Source: JBBQWR01 sp038210495 (GTDB lineage: Bacteria; Planctomycetota; Planctomycetia; Pirellulales; DATAWG01). From it: DNA of 60,187 nucleotides. The stretch is taken from the NCBI GenBank assembly GCA_038210495.1, contig JBBQWR010000036.1, positions 1-60,187 of the forward strand, in the 5' to 3' direction. Every line of letters starts with the position of its first letter. Positions within the stretch are counted from its first letter, which is position 1. Below the pieces are notes generated by a model. It was not told the DNA's origin. It saw nothing but the letters and a program-made list of their open reading frames with translations, and made no database searches. The position numbers were made by a program, and so were the translations under genes. Positions 43,887-53,572 of this stretch are shown here, piece by piece.

Positions 43887-46800
43887 TCATTGGTTATGTT
43901 GCATATGTTTTAAATCCAGAAGTTCCTTCGGCGCGTGGCGGCGGAGCGTGCTGTAGACGATGGGGACGAAGAACAGCGTGGCAAACGTGGCCATCGCGAG
44001 GCCGCCGATCACGGCCCGGCCGAGCGGAGCGTTTTGCTCGCCTCCTTCGCCGAGGCCGAGGGCCATGGGGGCCATTCCGATGATCATCGCCAGCGCGGTC
44101 ATGATGACTGGCCGCAGACGGGTCACGCCGGCGGCCCAGGCTGCGTCGTGGGCGTCGTAGCCGATCTTGCGTTGATCATTGGCAAACGTAATCAAGAGAA
44201 TCGAGTTTGCGGTCGCGACGCCGATGCACATGATGGCGCCCATCAGCGATGGGACGTTGATCGTCGTGCCGGTGACGAAAAGCATCCACAAAATACCCGC
44301 CAAGGCGCCCGGCAGAGCCATCAGAATAATCAGCGGATCGATCCAGGATTGAAAGTTGACGACCATGAGTAAGTATACAAGCGCGACAGCAAATACGAGA
44401 CCATAGCTCAGGCCCTCGAACGACGTGTTCATCGTCTGCACTTGGCCGCGAATGGTCACAGTCGTGCCGCGAGGCAGGTTTGGACGGAATTCGTCGAGAG
44501 CGCGGTCGATCTCGAGGGCGACCCGGCCGAGGTCGACACCTTGCACGCCCGCGAGCACGTCCAGACTGAGAGCGACGTCGTAATGGGTCACGTTGGTCGG
44601 CCCGAGGCGATGGCTCACGGTGGCCAAGTTCGCCAAAAGTTGCGGCGCGGCGCCTCCGACGACGACGGAGGTGCTATTGAGCGCCTCGACGGAGTCGACT
44701 TTGTACTGGGGCGTTTGGACGGCGAGCGGATATTGAACGCCGGTCTTCGGGTCGAGCCAAAAATTCGGCGCCGTCTGGCCGCTGGAGTTGAGCGATACGA
44801 GCACGTCGCTGGCGACGTCGCGCTGCGAAAGTTTGAGTTGGCTAAGGAGCGTGCGGTCGGTGGTCACTTGCAGCTCGGGCGTGAGGGGAACCTGCTGCAA
44901 GTGGGCGTCGACGGCGCCGGGGATCGCCGCGATCCGGTCGCGGATTTTCAGCGCGATGTCGTAGTTCTTCGCGAAGCTGGCGCGGGAGCCGACGATTTGC
45001 ACGTCGATCGGCGCCGGCAAGCCGAAGTTAAGCACCTGCGTGACGATGTCGGGCGGCTGGAAGAAGAACGTCAGATCGGGAAATTGGTCGGTCAATTTTT
45101 CGCGGAGCAGTTTCACGTAGGCTGGCGTGGGGGAGTGGTCGGCGGTGAGCGAGACGAGGATCTCACCGTCGGCGGAGGACATCTGCGAGCCGTCGCTGAG
45201 CGACAGGTTGATGCCGCTGTTGGGGATCCCGATGTTATCGATGACGGTGTCAATCTGGTTGGCTGGGATGATGTCGCGGATCGCATCGGTCACGCGGGCG
45301 AAGTGCCGCTCAGTTTCTTCGATTCGCGTGCCGGCCGGGGCGCGGACGTGCAGCCGGATTTGGCCCGAGTCGACCGATGGGAAAAAGTCGCGGCCGATCA
45401 GAGGGAACAGCGCGAGCGAAATGGCGACCAGCGCGACGAAGAGCACCATCACGATCGCGCGATGGGCAAGGGCCCAGGCCAGGCAACGCCCGTAAAAATC
45501 GCGCAGACGGTCAAACTGGCGATTGAAGGCCTCATGGATCCGCCAGCTGGGGTTGCGATTCGAGCTTGCTTGACGACCTTTGGCGGGGAGGGGGACAGTC
45601 CCCTTTTCTTCCGAGGACTCTAGAAAAGGGGACAGTCCCCGGGCTTCTTCGTCCGGCACGCCGCCGTAGAGGCCGACTTCTTTGGCGAGCAGATAATGGA
45701 TCATCGTCGGCACGAGCGTGCGGCTGAGCAGATAGCTGGTGAGCATGGCAAACACGACGGCCATCGCGAGCGGGACGAACAGCGACTTGGCGGCGCCTGT
45801 GATGAACACGACCGGCACGAACACGATGCAGATGCAAAGCGTCGAGACGAAGGCCGGCACGGCGATCTGCTGGGCGCCGTCGAGGATGGCTTCGACCAGG
45901 TGCTTGCCCTGATGCAGATTTCGGTGGATGTTTTCGATCTCGACCGTGGCGTCGTCGACCAAAATGCCGACGGCCAGGGCCATGCCGCCGAGCGTCATCA
46001 CATTGAGCGTGTGGCCCAGGAAGCTGAGCGTGACGATCGAGACGAGAATCGAGAGCGGAATCGAAATCACGACGATCAGCGTGCTTCGCCACGAGCCGAG
46101 AAAGAGCAATATCATCGCGGCGGTTAGGCCGGCGGCGATCGCGGCTTCTTTGACAACGCCGCTCACGGCCGCCTTGACGAAGACCGATTGATCGGCCAGC
46201 AACGACATCTTGAGCGATTCGGGGAGCGTGGCTTTCAGCGACGGCAGGCGAAGCTTGACGCCGCTGACGATATCGAGCGTCGAGGCGCCCGACTTGAGCA
46301 CCGGTTGCACGACTCCCCGTTTGCCGTCGACGTGGACGACGTTCGTCTGCGGGGCGAAGCCATCGCGCACGGTTGCCACGTCGTGGATATAAACCGTCCG
46401 GCGGCCGACCGTGCGGATTGGCAGATCGGCGATCGCGGCCACCGCATCGGGACTGCTGTTCAGCCGGACATTGTATTCCTGCTGGCCGATCTTGGTGGTT
46501 CCGGAGGGCAGAATCAGATTCTGGGCATTGATCGCGTCGGAAATATCGGCGGCCGAGAGTTTTTCGGCGAACAGCTTTTCCGGATCGATATCGACCATGA
46601 TCTGCCGCACCTTGCCGCCATAGGGATACGGAATCTGGGCGCCGCGGACCGTGGCCATCCCGGGCCGCAGAGTGTTCGTGGCCAAGTCGAACAGTTGCTG
46701 CTCGTTGAGCGTGTCGCTGCCGAGCGAAACCTGGAGAATCGGCACGTTCGACGCGCTATAGCGAAGCACCAGCGGCGGAAAGATGCCCGGCGGCATGGTC

Positions 46801-47153
46801 CGCAGCACGGCCTCGGCGCTGGCGGTGACTTGCGATAGGGCGCCGTCGACTTTGGCGTTCGGCTGCAAGAATATCTTGACGACGGCGATGCCGTTCAGCG
46901 ACTGACTTTCGATGTGCTCGATGTCGTTTACCGTCGATACGAGCACCCGCTCGAAATTGCCGACGATGCGGGTATCCATCTCGTCGGGCGAAATGCCGCT
47001 GTAATTCCAAATCACCGAAATGACCGGAATTTCGATCTCGGGAAAAATGTCGGTCGGCATCCGCACGATCGTCACGATGCCGAGGATGGCGATGAGCATC
47101 GCCATGACGACGAACGTATACGGCCGGCGAAGGGCTAGGCGGACAATCCACAT
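43887..47153 (-). CDS. RND efflux transporter permease (AcrB/MexF-like)
   Basis: This 1088-residue inner-membrane pump exports drugs or other small molecules using the proton gradient. It begins RLALRRPYTFVVMAMLIAIL and continues with IFPEIEIPVISVIWNYSGIS, a standard AcrB-type opening. Twelve membrane helices are expected, in two halves (LALDAA-like repeats such as GMALAVGILVDDATVEIENI in the first and GAIMCIGVATANSILLITFA in the second). The porter loops follow each first helix. Residues about 504-527 (RGLSPFLESSEEKGTVPLPA) are encoded by palindromic repeats and sit in the cytoplasmic loop between the halves. A channel (TolC-like) gene is not present here. Confidence 0.95.
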   Translation of the reverse strand: MWIVRLALRRPYTFVVMAMLIAILGIVTIVRMPTDIFPEIEIPVISVIWNYSGISPDEMDTRIVGNFERVLVSTVNDIEHIESQSLNGIAVVKIFLQPNAKVDGALSQVTASAEAVLRTMPPGIFPPLVLRYSASNVPILQVSLGSDTLNEQQLFDLATNTLRPGMATVRGAQIPYPYGGKVRQIMVDIDPEKLFAEKLSAADISDAINAQNLILPSGTTKIGQQEYNVRLNSSPDAVAAIADLPIRTVGRRTVYIHDVATVRDGFAPQTNVVHVDGKRGVVQPVLKSGASTLDIVSGVKLRLPSLKATLPESLKMSLLADQSVFVKAAVSGVVKEAAIAAGLTAAMILLFLGSWRSTLIVVISIPLSILVSIVTLSFLGHTLNVMTLGGMALAVGILVDDATVEIENIHRNLHQGKHLVEAILDGAQQIAVPAFVSTLCICIVFVPVVFITGAAKSLFVPLAMAVVFAMLTSYLLSRTLVPTMIHYLLAKEVGLYGGVPDEEARGLSPFLESSEEKGTVPLPAKGRQASSNRNPSWRIHEAFNRQFDRLRDFYGRCLAWALAHRAIVMVLFVALVAISLALFPLIGRDFFPSVDSGQIRLHVRAPAGTRIEETERHFARVTDAIRDIIPANQIDTVIDNIGIPNSGINLSLSDGSQMSSADGEILVSLTADHSPTPAYVKLLREKLTDQFPDLTFFFQPPDIVTQVLNFGLPAPIDVQIVGSRASFAKNYDIALKIRDRIAAIPGAVDAHLQQVPLTPELQVTTDRTLLSQLKLSQRDVASDVLVSLNSSGQTAPNFWLDPKTGVQYPLAVQTPQYKVDSVEALNSTSVVVGGAAPQLLANLATVSHRLGPTNVTHYDVALSLDVLAGVQGVDLGRVALEIDRALDEFRPNLPRGTTVTIRGQVQTMNTSFEGLSYGLVFAVALVYLLMVVNFQSWIDPLIILMALPGALAGILWMLFVTGTTINVPSLMGAIMCIGVATANSILLITFANDQRKIGYDAHDAAWAAGVTRLRPVIMTALAMIIGMAPMALGLGEGGEQNAPLGRAVIGGLAMATFATLFFVPIVYSTLRRHAPKELLDLKHMQHNQ
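45591..45640. repeat. GGGGACAG inverted repeat inside the RND permease gene
   Basis: GGGGACAGTCCCCTTTTC (45591-45608) and its reverse complement with one mismatch (45623-45640) surround a 14-nt loop. The repeat is in frame and adds about 20 residues to the permease. Part of it matches the feoB insert at 39332-39371. Confidence 0.85.
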
Positions 47154-47384
47154 GGCGGAGGCTTGAGGTCGAGAGGTTGGCGGCTTGAGGCTTGTGGTTT
47201 CAGGTTTTGGTCGTGGAGGCCGGTAGCAAGGACACCCCCAAATCGGCGAATTGGTCGATTTTCGCGGAGAATCCGGCGGATATGAGACTATAGGCGGGGT
47301 GGGGGCGCAAGTCCAGAAACGCCGGGACCGGCGGAGACCTGGGCTGCGCGACCAGAACTCATCGGGATTCTGCCGCTTTTGCGA

Positions 47385-48221
47385 CTAGCCGGCATCGCCT
47401 GACGAACCGCCTACCTCGTCGACTCGCATGGCTCGGCGGATCAGATCGCGGTCGAAGTAGTTGATCGACATGCCCGCGTCGACCACGATGCTTTGGGCGT
47501 TGATGCCGCTGGCGGCGGGGCTGAGCAGGAAGGCGGCCGCGCGGGCGACCTCGTCGGTTTGCACGGCCTGCTTGCGTAGCGTCGCCTGCTCGGCGTAGAG
47601 ATACGATTCGACGTAGCCGGGGATGCCGGCGGAGGCCGACGTCTTGAGCAGACCGGCCGCGACGGCGTTAAAGCGAATCCGCGAGAACCGGCTGAACGAT
47701 TTGGCGAGGAACGCGAGCGACGAATCCAGGGCCGCCTTGATCGGCGCCATGTAGCCGTAGTTTTCGCTCGCCATCCGCGTGGTGGAAATTGAGATTGCGA
47801 CCACCGCGCCGTCGGGATCGAGCAGGTCCTTGAGCGCGCCGGCTAGGGCGATCAGCGAATAGCAGGAGATGTCGACCGAGCGCAGGAATGCCGCTTTGGG
47901 CGTCTCGTGAAACGGCGCGGGGCCGTCCGGATATTCGGCCATCGCGATCGAATGCACCAGGCCGTGAAACCGCACGTTCATCGCGGCCAGTTCAGCTCGC
48001 AGCCGTTCGATTTGCTCCTCGAACTCGACGTCGCAGACGAGGACCGACGCGGGGCCGACGAATTTCGTCACGCTCTCGCGGCGCTGCTCGGAACGGACCA
48101 CGTACACCACGGTGGCGCCCGCTTCGGCGAGCACTTGCCCGATGTGCCAAGCGACGCTCTTGCGGTTGGCGAGACCGAAGACGAGAACCGATTTGCCAGC
48201 GAGTTGGAGGAAGTGGGACAA
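47385..48221 (-). CDS. enoyl-ACP reductase FabI-like (SDR superfamily)
   Basis: This 278-residue protein resembles FabI, which reduces the trans-2 double bond of acyl-ACP with NAD(P)H. The nucleotide segment is VFGLANRKSVAWHIGQ, typical of FabI (G-x-A-x(2)-x-S-I-A-W). The catalytic pair Tyr155 and Lys162 has the FabI Y-x6-K spacing in ENYGYMAPIKAALDS. SGINAQSIVVDAGMSINYF near the end is also family-like. The C-terminus after the last helix is short and polar. Its position downstream of FabZ-like and flavoprotein genes suggests use in a specialised lipid pathway, but a role as the housekeeping reductase cannot be excluded. Confidence 0.82.
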   Translation of the reverse strand: MSHFLQLAGKSVLVFGLANRKSVAWHIGQVLAEAGATVVYVVRSEQRRESVTKFVGPASVLVCDVEFEEQIERLRAELAAMNVRFHGLVHSIAMAEYPDGPAPFHETPKAAFLRSVDISCYSLIALAGALKDLLDPDGAVVAISISTTRMASENYGYMAPIKAALDSSLAFLAKSFSRFSRIRFNAVAAGLLKTSASAGIPGYVESYLYAEQATLRKQAVQTDEVARAAAFLLSPAASGINAQSIVVDAGMSINYFDRDLIRRAMRVDEVGGSSGDAG

Positions 48222-48306
48222 GGGAGGGAGCGTGGCACGGGGCGCGGGGAGTAAAACACGGGCGCGACATTATTCTGACGCGAGGTCGGACCCCATTAGT
48301 GGGCTG

Positions 48307-48750
48307 TCAACTTTCTTGAGCGGGATTGGCCATTGTGCAGGCGAATTCGAAACGGACGGCGACTTTGCCCGCGCAGGTGACTTTTGCTTTTAGAAAAAAT
48401 GCGTCGGCGAGTCGTTCGATGAGGTCGACTTCGATTTCGATCGTCTCGCCGGGGCGGACCATTCGCTTGAAGCGAACGTCGTTGATCCGCGTTGCGACGG
48501 GGACCGACTTGCCATCTTGTGGAACGAATTGCGAGAGGAGGACTGCCCCGGCCTGCATGGCCGCTTCGCAGAGCAGGACGCCGGGCGTGAGCGGGAAACT
48601 GGGGTAGTGGCCGGCGTAGAAAAACTCGCCGCCCGTGAATCGCTTATGGCATACGATGCGATGGTCGTCGCGCGAGATGATCTCGTCGATGAGCAAGAAC
48701 GGGTCGCGATGAGGAATCGCGGCGTGGATTTCGGCAAGCGAGGTGTTCAT
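48307..48750 (-). CDS. 3-hydroxyacyl-ACP dehydratase FabZ-like (hotdog fold)
   Basis: The product is 147 residues with the FabZ signature: IPHRDPFLLIDEI, then FTGGEFFYAGHYPSFPLTPG with His48 and, two turns on, Glu62 in LLCEAAMQAGA, the catalytic pair of the hotdog dehydratases. The enzyme dehydrates 3-hydroxyacyl chains to trans-2-enoyl chains. The frame extends six codons further to an ATG at 48768, but the ATG at 48750 better fits the family. It lies upstream of the FabI-like gene by 85 bases and downstream of the flavoprotein genes. Confidence 0.85.
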   Translation of the reverse strand: MNTSLAEIHAAIPHRDPFLLIDEIISRDDHRIVCHKRFTGGEFFYAGHYPSFPLTPGVLLCEAAMQAGAVLLSQFVPQDGKSVPVATRINDVRFKRMVRPGETIEIEVDLIERLADAFFLKAKVTCAGKVAVRFEFACTMANPAQES

Positions 48751-48757
48751 CGTTAGG

Positions 48758-48809
48758 GAGCCGCGCATGAAGTAAGCGTTCTTCCGCCCATGGTGAACTG
48801 GCGCCCCGC

Positions 48810-48828
<19 letters not shown>
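48758..48828. repeat. inverted repeat (GAGCCGCGCACGAAGTAAGCG family) between FabZ-like and flavoprotein genes
   Basis: The left arm 48758-48778 is the reverse complement of the right arm 48807-48828 apart from one base. The right arm contains the last codons and the TAA stop of the flavoprotein gene, encoding E-P-R-T-K. Confidence 0.85.
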
Positions 48829-50246
<1,418 letters not shown>

Positions 50247-50292
50247 GAGGGTGTTGGTCGCTTCAATCGGTCCGAATGACTAAGAATTGCCC

Positions 50293-50390
50293 GTGCAGCC
50301 GCGCACGAAGTTCCTGGAATCGCGCACGAAGTAAGCGGGGAGCGGTCGCGACGCCCCATCGCTCCCACCGCTTATTGCGTGCGCGGCTCC
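50293..50390. repeat. inverted repeat of the GAGCCGCGCACGAAG family between the two flavoprotein genes
   Basis: Two left-arm copies (from 50294 and 50321) face a right arm at 50360-50390, which carries the E-P-R-T-Q end and stop codon of the upstream flavoprotein gene. It belongs to the same family as the repeat at 48758-48828. Confidence 0.8.
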
Positions 50391-51835
50391 ATGCTCGCTG
50401 GCGTATCGCGCAGTTCCTCTTTCGCTTCCTTCGTGTGCGGCTGAATTTGATTTGCGCCGGCGAGAAAATGCCGGTTGGCCATGCCGATGCCGCTGGTCAA
50501 GGCGCCGATGATACCAACGAAACCTTGATCTGTCCCGCAGATGAACAGATTTTTTAGGGGCGTGGCGCCGTCGTAATGCTTGTGCGGCGCCCCATAGACG
50601 GCGCCATTGTCGTGGCCTGTGAAGCGGCGGATCGTTTTGGGGGTGAAGATGTCGAGGTCTTTCACGTGCTCGCGAAAATCGGGAACGAATCGCAGCGCCG
50701 ACTCGACCATGCGGCGATGAGCGTTTTCTTTTTCCACTTTATATTGGGCTTCGTCGAGCGAGTTCCAACGATCGAAATTCGCCAGCGCCGTCAGCCGCAC
50801 GGCGCCCTCGATGGGAGCATCGGCGGCGGCGTAGTCGTAATTGTCCGGCGAGCAAATCACGCCGCTGCGAAAATCGGTCAGCTCCTCCGGCCGGCGCCAG
50901 TCGAATCGGTCGTGGTCGTTGAAGAACACGATCGTGTGCGGATGGCCGATGTCGCGCGACCTAACGTCGAGCGTGCTGATCGATTCGACGAACGACAGCC
51001 GGCCGCTGTCGTTCGGGGGCGGCGCGAGGGCCGGGCCGCACAGCCTCAATGTCTCGGGCCAACCGATGGACGACAGGACGCGCCGGGCGGCTAAATGCTC
51101 GCCGTCGTCGAGCACGACGCCGGGAGTTTCTTCGCCGACCTTCTCGATGCGGCTGACTCCACTGCGCATCCGCAACTCGCCGCCAAGCTGCTTGAATCGC
51201 CGAACCAGTTTTTTAATCAGCACCCGGACGCCTTTCAGCGGTCGAGCGAAACCTTCCAAAAAAATGCTGCGGAACATGATGCTGAATTGACCGAAATCCA
51301 TGTCGTGCTCGGCCGCGCAACCGTAATACATGAGCGGGCAAAACAGCATTTCGACCAGTAGCGAGTCGTCGATCGCGCGGCTGACGATTTCGCGAGCCGA
51401 CACACGACCTTCGGGGGACTCGATCGCATCGTAGTCCAACAGTTCGCTTTGCAGGCGGCGGAAACCGTCGATCGCGCGCGGAAACGCTCGGGCGACCTCC
51501 GATTCGAGCAACGCCGGATCGTTGGTGAAATCGAGCGTTGCGCCGGGAAAGGCAATTCGCGAGCCGAGCTGCGGCGCCAATTCAAAGTCTTCCCACGCGA
51601 ATCGCAATTGCCGCAGGATGCGGGCGAGCGGACCGCGCCGGGCGCCGCGGGGCGTGAAGTTCGTGACGGCGTGCAGGCCGACGTCGTAGTTTCGATCGTT
51701 CAGGCGATAGTAGGAATTCAGTCCGCCGACCGCGTAATGACGTTCGAGAATGCACACCCGCTGGCCGAAATGGGCGAGCCGAATTCCAGCCGCCAGGCCA
51801 GACATCCCGGCTCCGATAATGATCGCGTCGTACAT
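50372..51835 (-). CDS. phytoene-desaturase-like FAD oxidoreductase (first of a pair)
   Basis: This 487-residue flavoprotein begins DAIIIGAGMSGLAAGIRLAH and continues CILERHYAVGGLNSYYRL, an FAD/NAD-binding opening of the CrtI-like group. A C-terminal LKNLFICGTDQGFVGIIGAL segment matches the flavin region. It differs clearly from its neighbour, so they are old paralogues rather than a recent duplication; two such enzymes often act on successive bonds or as desaturase and isomerase. No carotenoid genes are adjacent. Its end (E-P-R-T-Q) lies in a palindromic repeat, and the gene starts with ATG at 51835. Confidence 0.85.
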   Translation of the reverse strand: MYDAIIIGAGMSGLAAGIRLAHFGQRVCILERHYAVGGLNSYYRLNDRNYDVGLHAVTNFTPRGARRGPLARILRQLRFAWEDFELAPQLGSRIAFPGATLDFTNDPALLESEVARAFPRAIDGFRRLQSELLDYDAIESPEGRVSAREIVSRAIDDSLLVEMLFCPLMYYGCAAEHDMDFGQFSIMFRSIFLEGFARPLKGVRVLIKKLVRRFKQLGGELRMRSGVSRIEKVGEETPGVVLDDGEHLAARRVLSSIGWPETLRLCGPALAPPPNDSGRLSFVESISTLDVRSRDIGHPHTIVFFNDHDRFDWRRPEELTDFRSGVICSPDNYDYAAADAPIEGAVRLTALANFDRWNSLDEAQYKVEKENAHRRMVESALRFVPDFREHVKDLDIFTPKTIRRFTGHDNGAVYGAPHKHYDGATPLKNLFICGTDQGFVGIIGALTSGIGMANRHFLAGANQIQPHTKEAKEELRDTPASMEPRTQ

Positions 51836-51916
51836 GGGGGGAGATTTGGCGACTTGCGGCTGACTGAGCAGGGATGACGCGATTCTGGAGGCTGCAAGGA
51901 AATGGCTGGCGTCCCG

Positions 51917-52660
51917 TCACCAATTCGCGCGCGTCGCCACGGAATCCTTGCCGGCCGGTTCGCGATTTAATTCTCCAGCGGCGGCGGCGATTTGATTTTT
52001 TAGATCGCCCGTCGCACGGCGCCAAGCCATTCGATAATAAGTTCTCGCCACGCCAGATTTTCCGGCCGCCGCGATTTGCCTGCCTTGATCCAAAAGTTTC
52101 GCGGCCTCATCGTTCGCAGCGGCGTCTTCCGCCGACTGCTGCCGACGGATCTCGGCGATGCTCGCGCCGCCGGCCGCATCGACCATCAAACGAGAAGCAA
52201 CGTCTGTACGTTCGCCGATAGGATCCGAGCTTGCTCGATAACGGAGCATGACCGGCAACCGCTGTCTGGCGATTTCGTTCGCGGTGGGGTTAGCGCGATG
52301 GGCGACATCGCCGCCTGCCGCCAACAATTGCCGATCCATTGCATCCAGGTCGTGGACCGTCGCGGTGACGCTCGTTGACCCGGCGCCCGTCGCGCGGCCG
52401 GTTGCCACATTGTCGAACGGTCGCCCTCCGAGCCCCGGAACGCCTCGCTCCGAGCGGCCCGAGGCGGACGAAGTGACCCCGCCCAGGGAAGCACCGCCAC
52501 TGTCGGGAACCTCGACGGTGGTACTCGTGGCGAAGAATCGAAACGTCGGCAGTTGAATGGCGCCCGCCCGCGGCTGCGCGATGGCAATTATTGGACAACC
52601 GAACAGCACGGCCGTCGCGATACCCGTCGCGGCAACGCGAAGCACAACAGATCGTTCCAT
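51917..52660 (-). CDS. secreted hypothetical protein
   Basis: I do not recognise a family. The 247-residue product has a signal peptide (VAATGIATAVLFGCPIIAIA, cleavage after AQ near residue 29). A Ser/Gly/Thr-rich region is followed by a helical C-terminal part with AARKLL-type patterns (AAKLLDQGRQIAAAGKSGVA, RTYYRMAWRRATGDLKNQI) that resembles one or two TPR-like hairpins. It is upstream of the flavoprotein pair on the same strand, 81 bases away, so it may belong to that transcription unit. Confidence 0.6.
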   Translation of the reverse strand: MERSVVLRVAATGIATAVLFGCPIIAIAQPRAGAIQLPTFRFFATSTTVEVPDSGGASLGGVTSSASGRSERGVPGLGGRPFDNVATGRATGAGSTSVTATVHDLDAMDRQLLAAGGDVAHRANPTANEIARQRLPVMLRYRASSDPIGERTDVASRLMVDAAGGASIAEIRRQQSAEDAAANDEAAKLLDQGRQIAAAGKSGVARTYYRMAWRRATGDLKNQIAAAAGELNREPAGKDSVATRANW

Positions 52661-52858
52661 CGCAAACCTCCGTTTTTCCCCGGCCGCATTGTATCAATTG
52701 GAGCGGGCGGCGAAAAACGAAATGCGAAAAGAATCAGTGAGCCGACGGGCGAAATCGGAACTCCAAGCTGTTATTCCCATGCGCTGGATTAGTTGGCACA
52801 GGGAACTTAAGCTCCCGCCTGCCGTCGCGGGCCGCCGCCAACCGGCGAAGCCGGGTCT

Positions 52859-52900
52859 CACTCCCGACTCCCGACTCCCGTCTCCCGACTCCCGTCTACT
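52859..52900. repeat. ACTCCCG/GTCTCCC heptamer tandem repeat
   Basis: Five or six imperfect heptamers (ACTCCCG, GTCTCCC) lie between genes, with a shorter run near 18336-18352. They are low-complexity repeats with no spacers. Confidence 0.65.
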
Positions 52901-52912
52901 GCCCCCGGCAGC

Positions 52913-53245
52913 CTAAGCCGCCAGGCGTTGCTGACGAACTGGCTCGGTCTTCAACTTCTGTCCGACGACCCAGATGATCGTCCGCTCGAGCGCGTCCTCG
53001 ATCAGCGTCGCTCGCAGTCCCGGCTTAAAGAGATTGGGTTGTCGCAGCAGGACGTCCAAATGCGATTCCAAGACGCCTCGCGCTCGCGCCCGCACATATC
53101 CCCGAGCTTCCGCAATACCCATTCGCTGCACGCGCGATCCGATCGTGGCCGAAACATCCGCTTGAGACCGCCGGGCGAGATCGGCGGCGAGTTGAGCCAT
53201 CTGATCGCGGGATTTCAGCGTGTTAAACAGGTCGATCAGCCGCAT
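52913..53245 (-). CDS. small cytoplasmic helical protein, unknown
   Basis: This 110-residue protein is mostly helical (QMAQLAADLARRSQADVSA, EARGYVRARARGVLESHLDV, ALERTIIWVVGQKLKTEPV) with many arginines. No family is recognised. The frame is open to 53335, but the ATG at 53245 has GAGG seven bases upstream and gives a compact protein. It lies between the lipid-type cluster and tRNA-Cys, and nothing indicates a role. Confidence 0.5.
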   Translation of the reverse strand: MRLIDLFNTLKSRDQMAQLAADLARRSQADVSATIGSRVQRMGIAEARGYVRARARGVLESHLDVLLRQPNLFKPGLRATLIEDALERTIIWVVGQKLKTEPVRQQRLAA

Positions 53246-53395
53246 GGCAGGCCTCGGAGCAGACGGGGCGAAGGACAATCGGAGCGATAGGCTCCTATTC
53301 ACCATCGAACGCTCGGACCGGTTAACACCAGACAATGCGACCGCGCAGGCTTCTCTTGACCCAACGGCAGTGTTTTCCTAAGTTACGGTCAGTCA

Positions 53396-53467
53396 GGCGC
53401 CGTCGCCAAGAGGCTAAGGCAGCGGATTGCAAATCCGCCATCGTCGGTTCGACTCCGACCGGCGCCT
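53396..53467 (+). tRNA. tRNA-Cys (anticodon GCA)
   Basis: The acceptor stem GGCGCCG (53396-53402) pairs fully with CGGCGCC (53460-53466), with discriminator T, as expected for tRNA-Cys. The anticodon arm CGGAT/ATCCG holds loop TTGCAAA with anticodon GCA, and the T arm contains TTCGACT. CCA is not encoded. An integrase gene lies 106 bases downstream, so this tRNA is the likely attachment site of the element to the right. Confidence 0.93.
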
Positions 53468-53572
53468 CTAGTTGTAAGTTGTGATAGGTCAAGTCGTTCG
53501 GTCATTGTCTTTTCCGGTGTCGAGTGTCGATTTTTGGTCCGACACTCATAGAACACTCAATCGGCGTCCAAA

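Noticed and set aside
44442..45623. 393-codon open frame opposite the RND permease
   Set aside because: It is an antisense shadow of a strongly supported gene.
53396..53467. Second att copy of tRNA-Cys inside the window
   Set aside because: The T-arm and acceptor sequence was looked for to the right; only a short chance match (GACCGGCGCC near 58082) was found.
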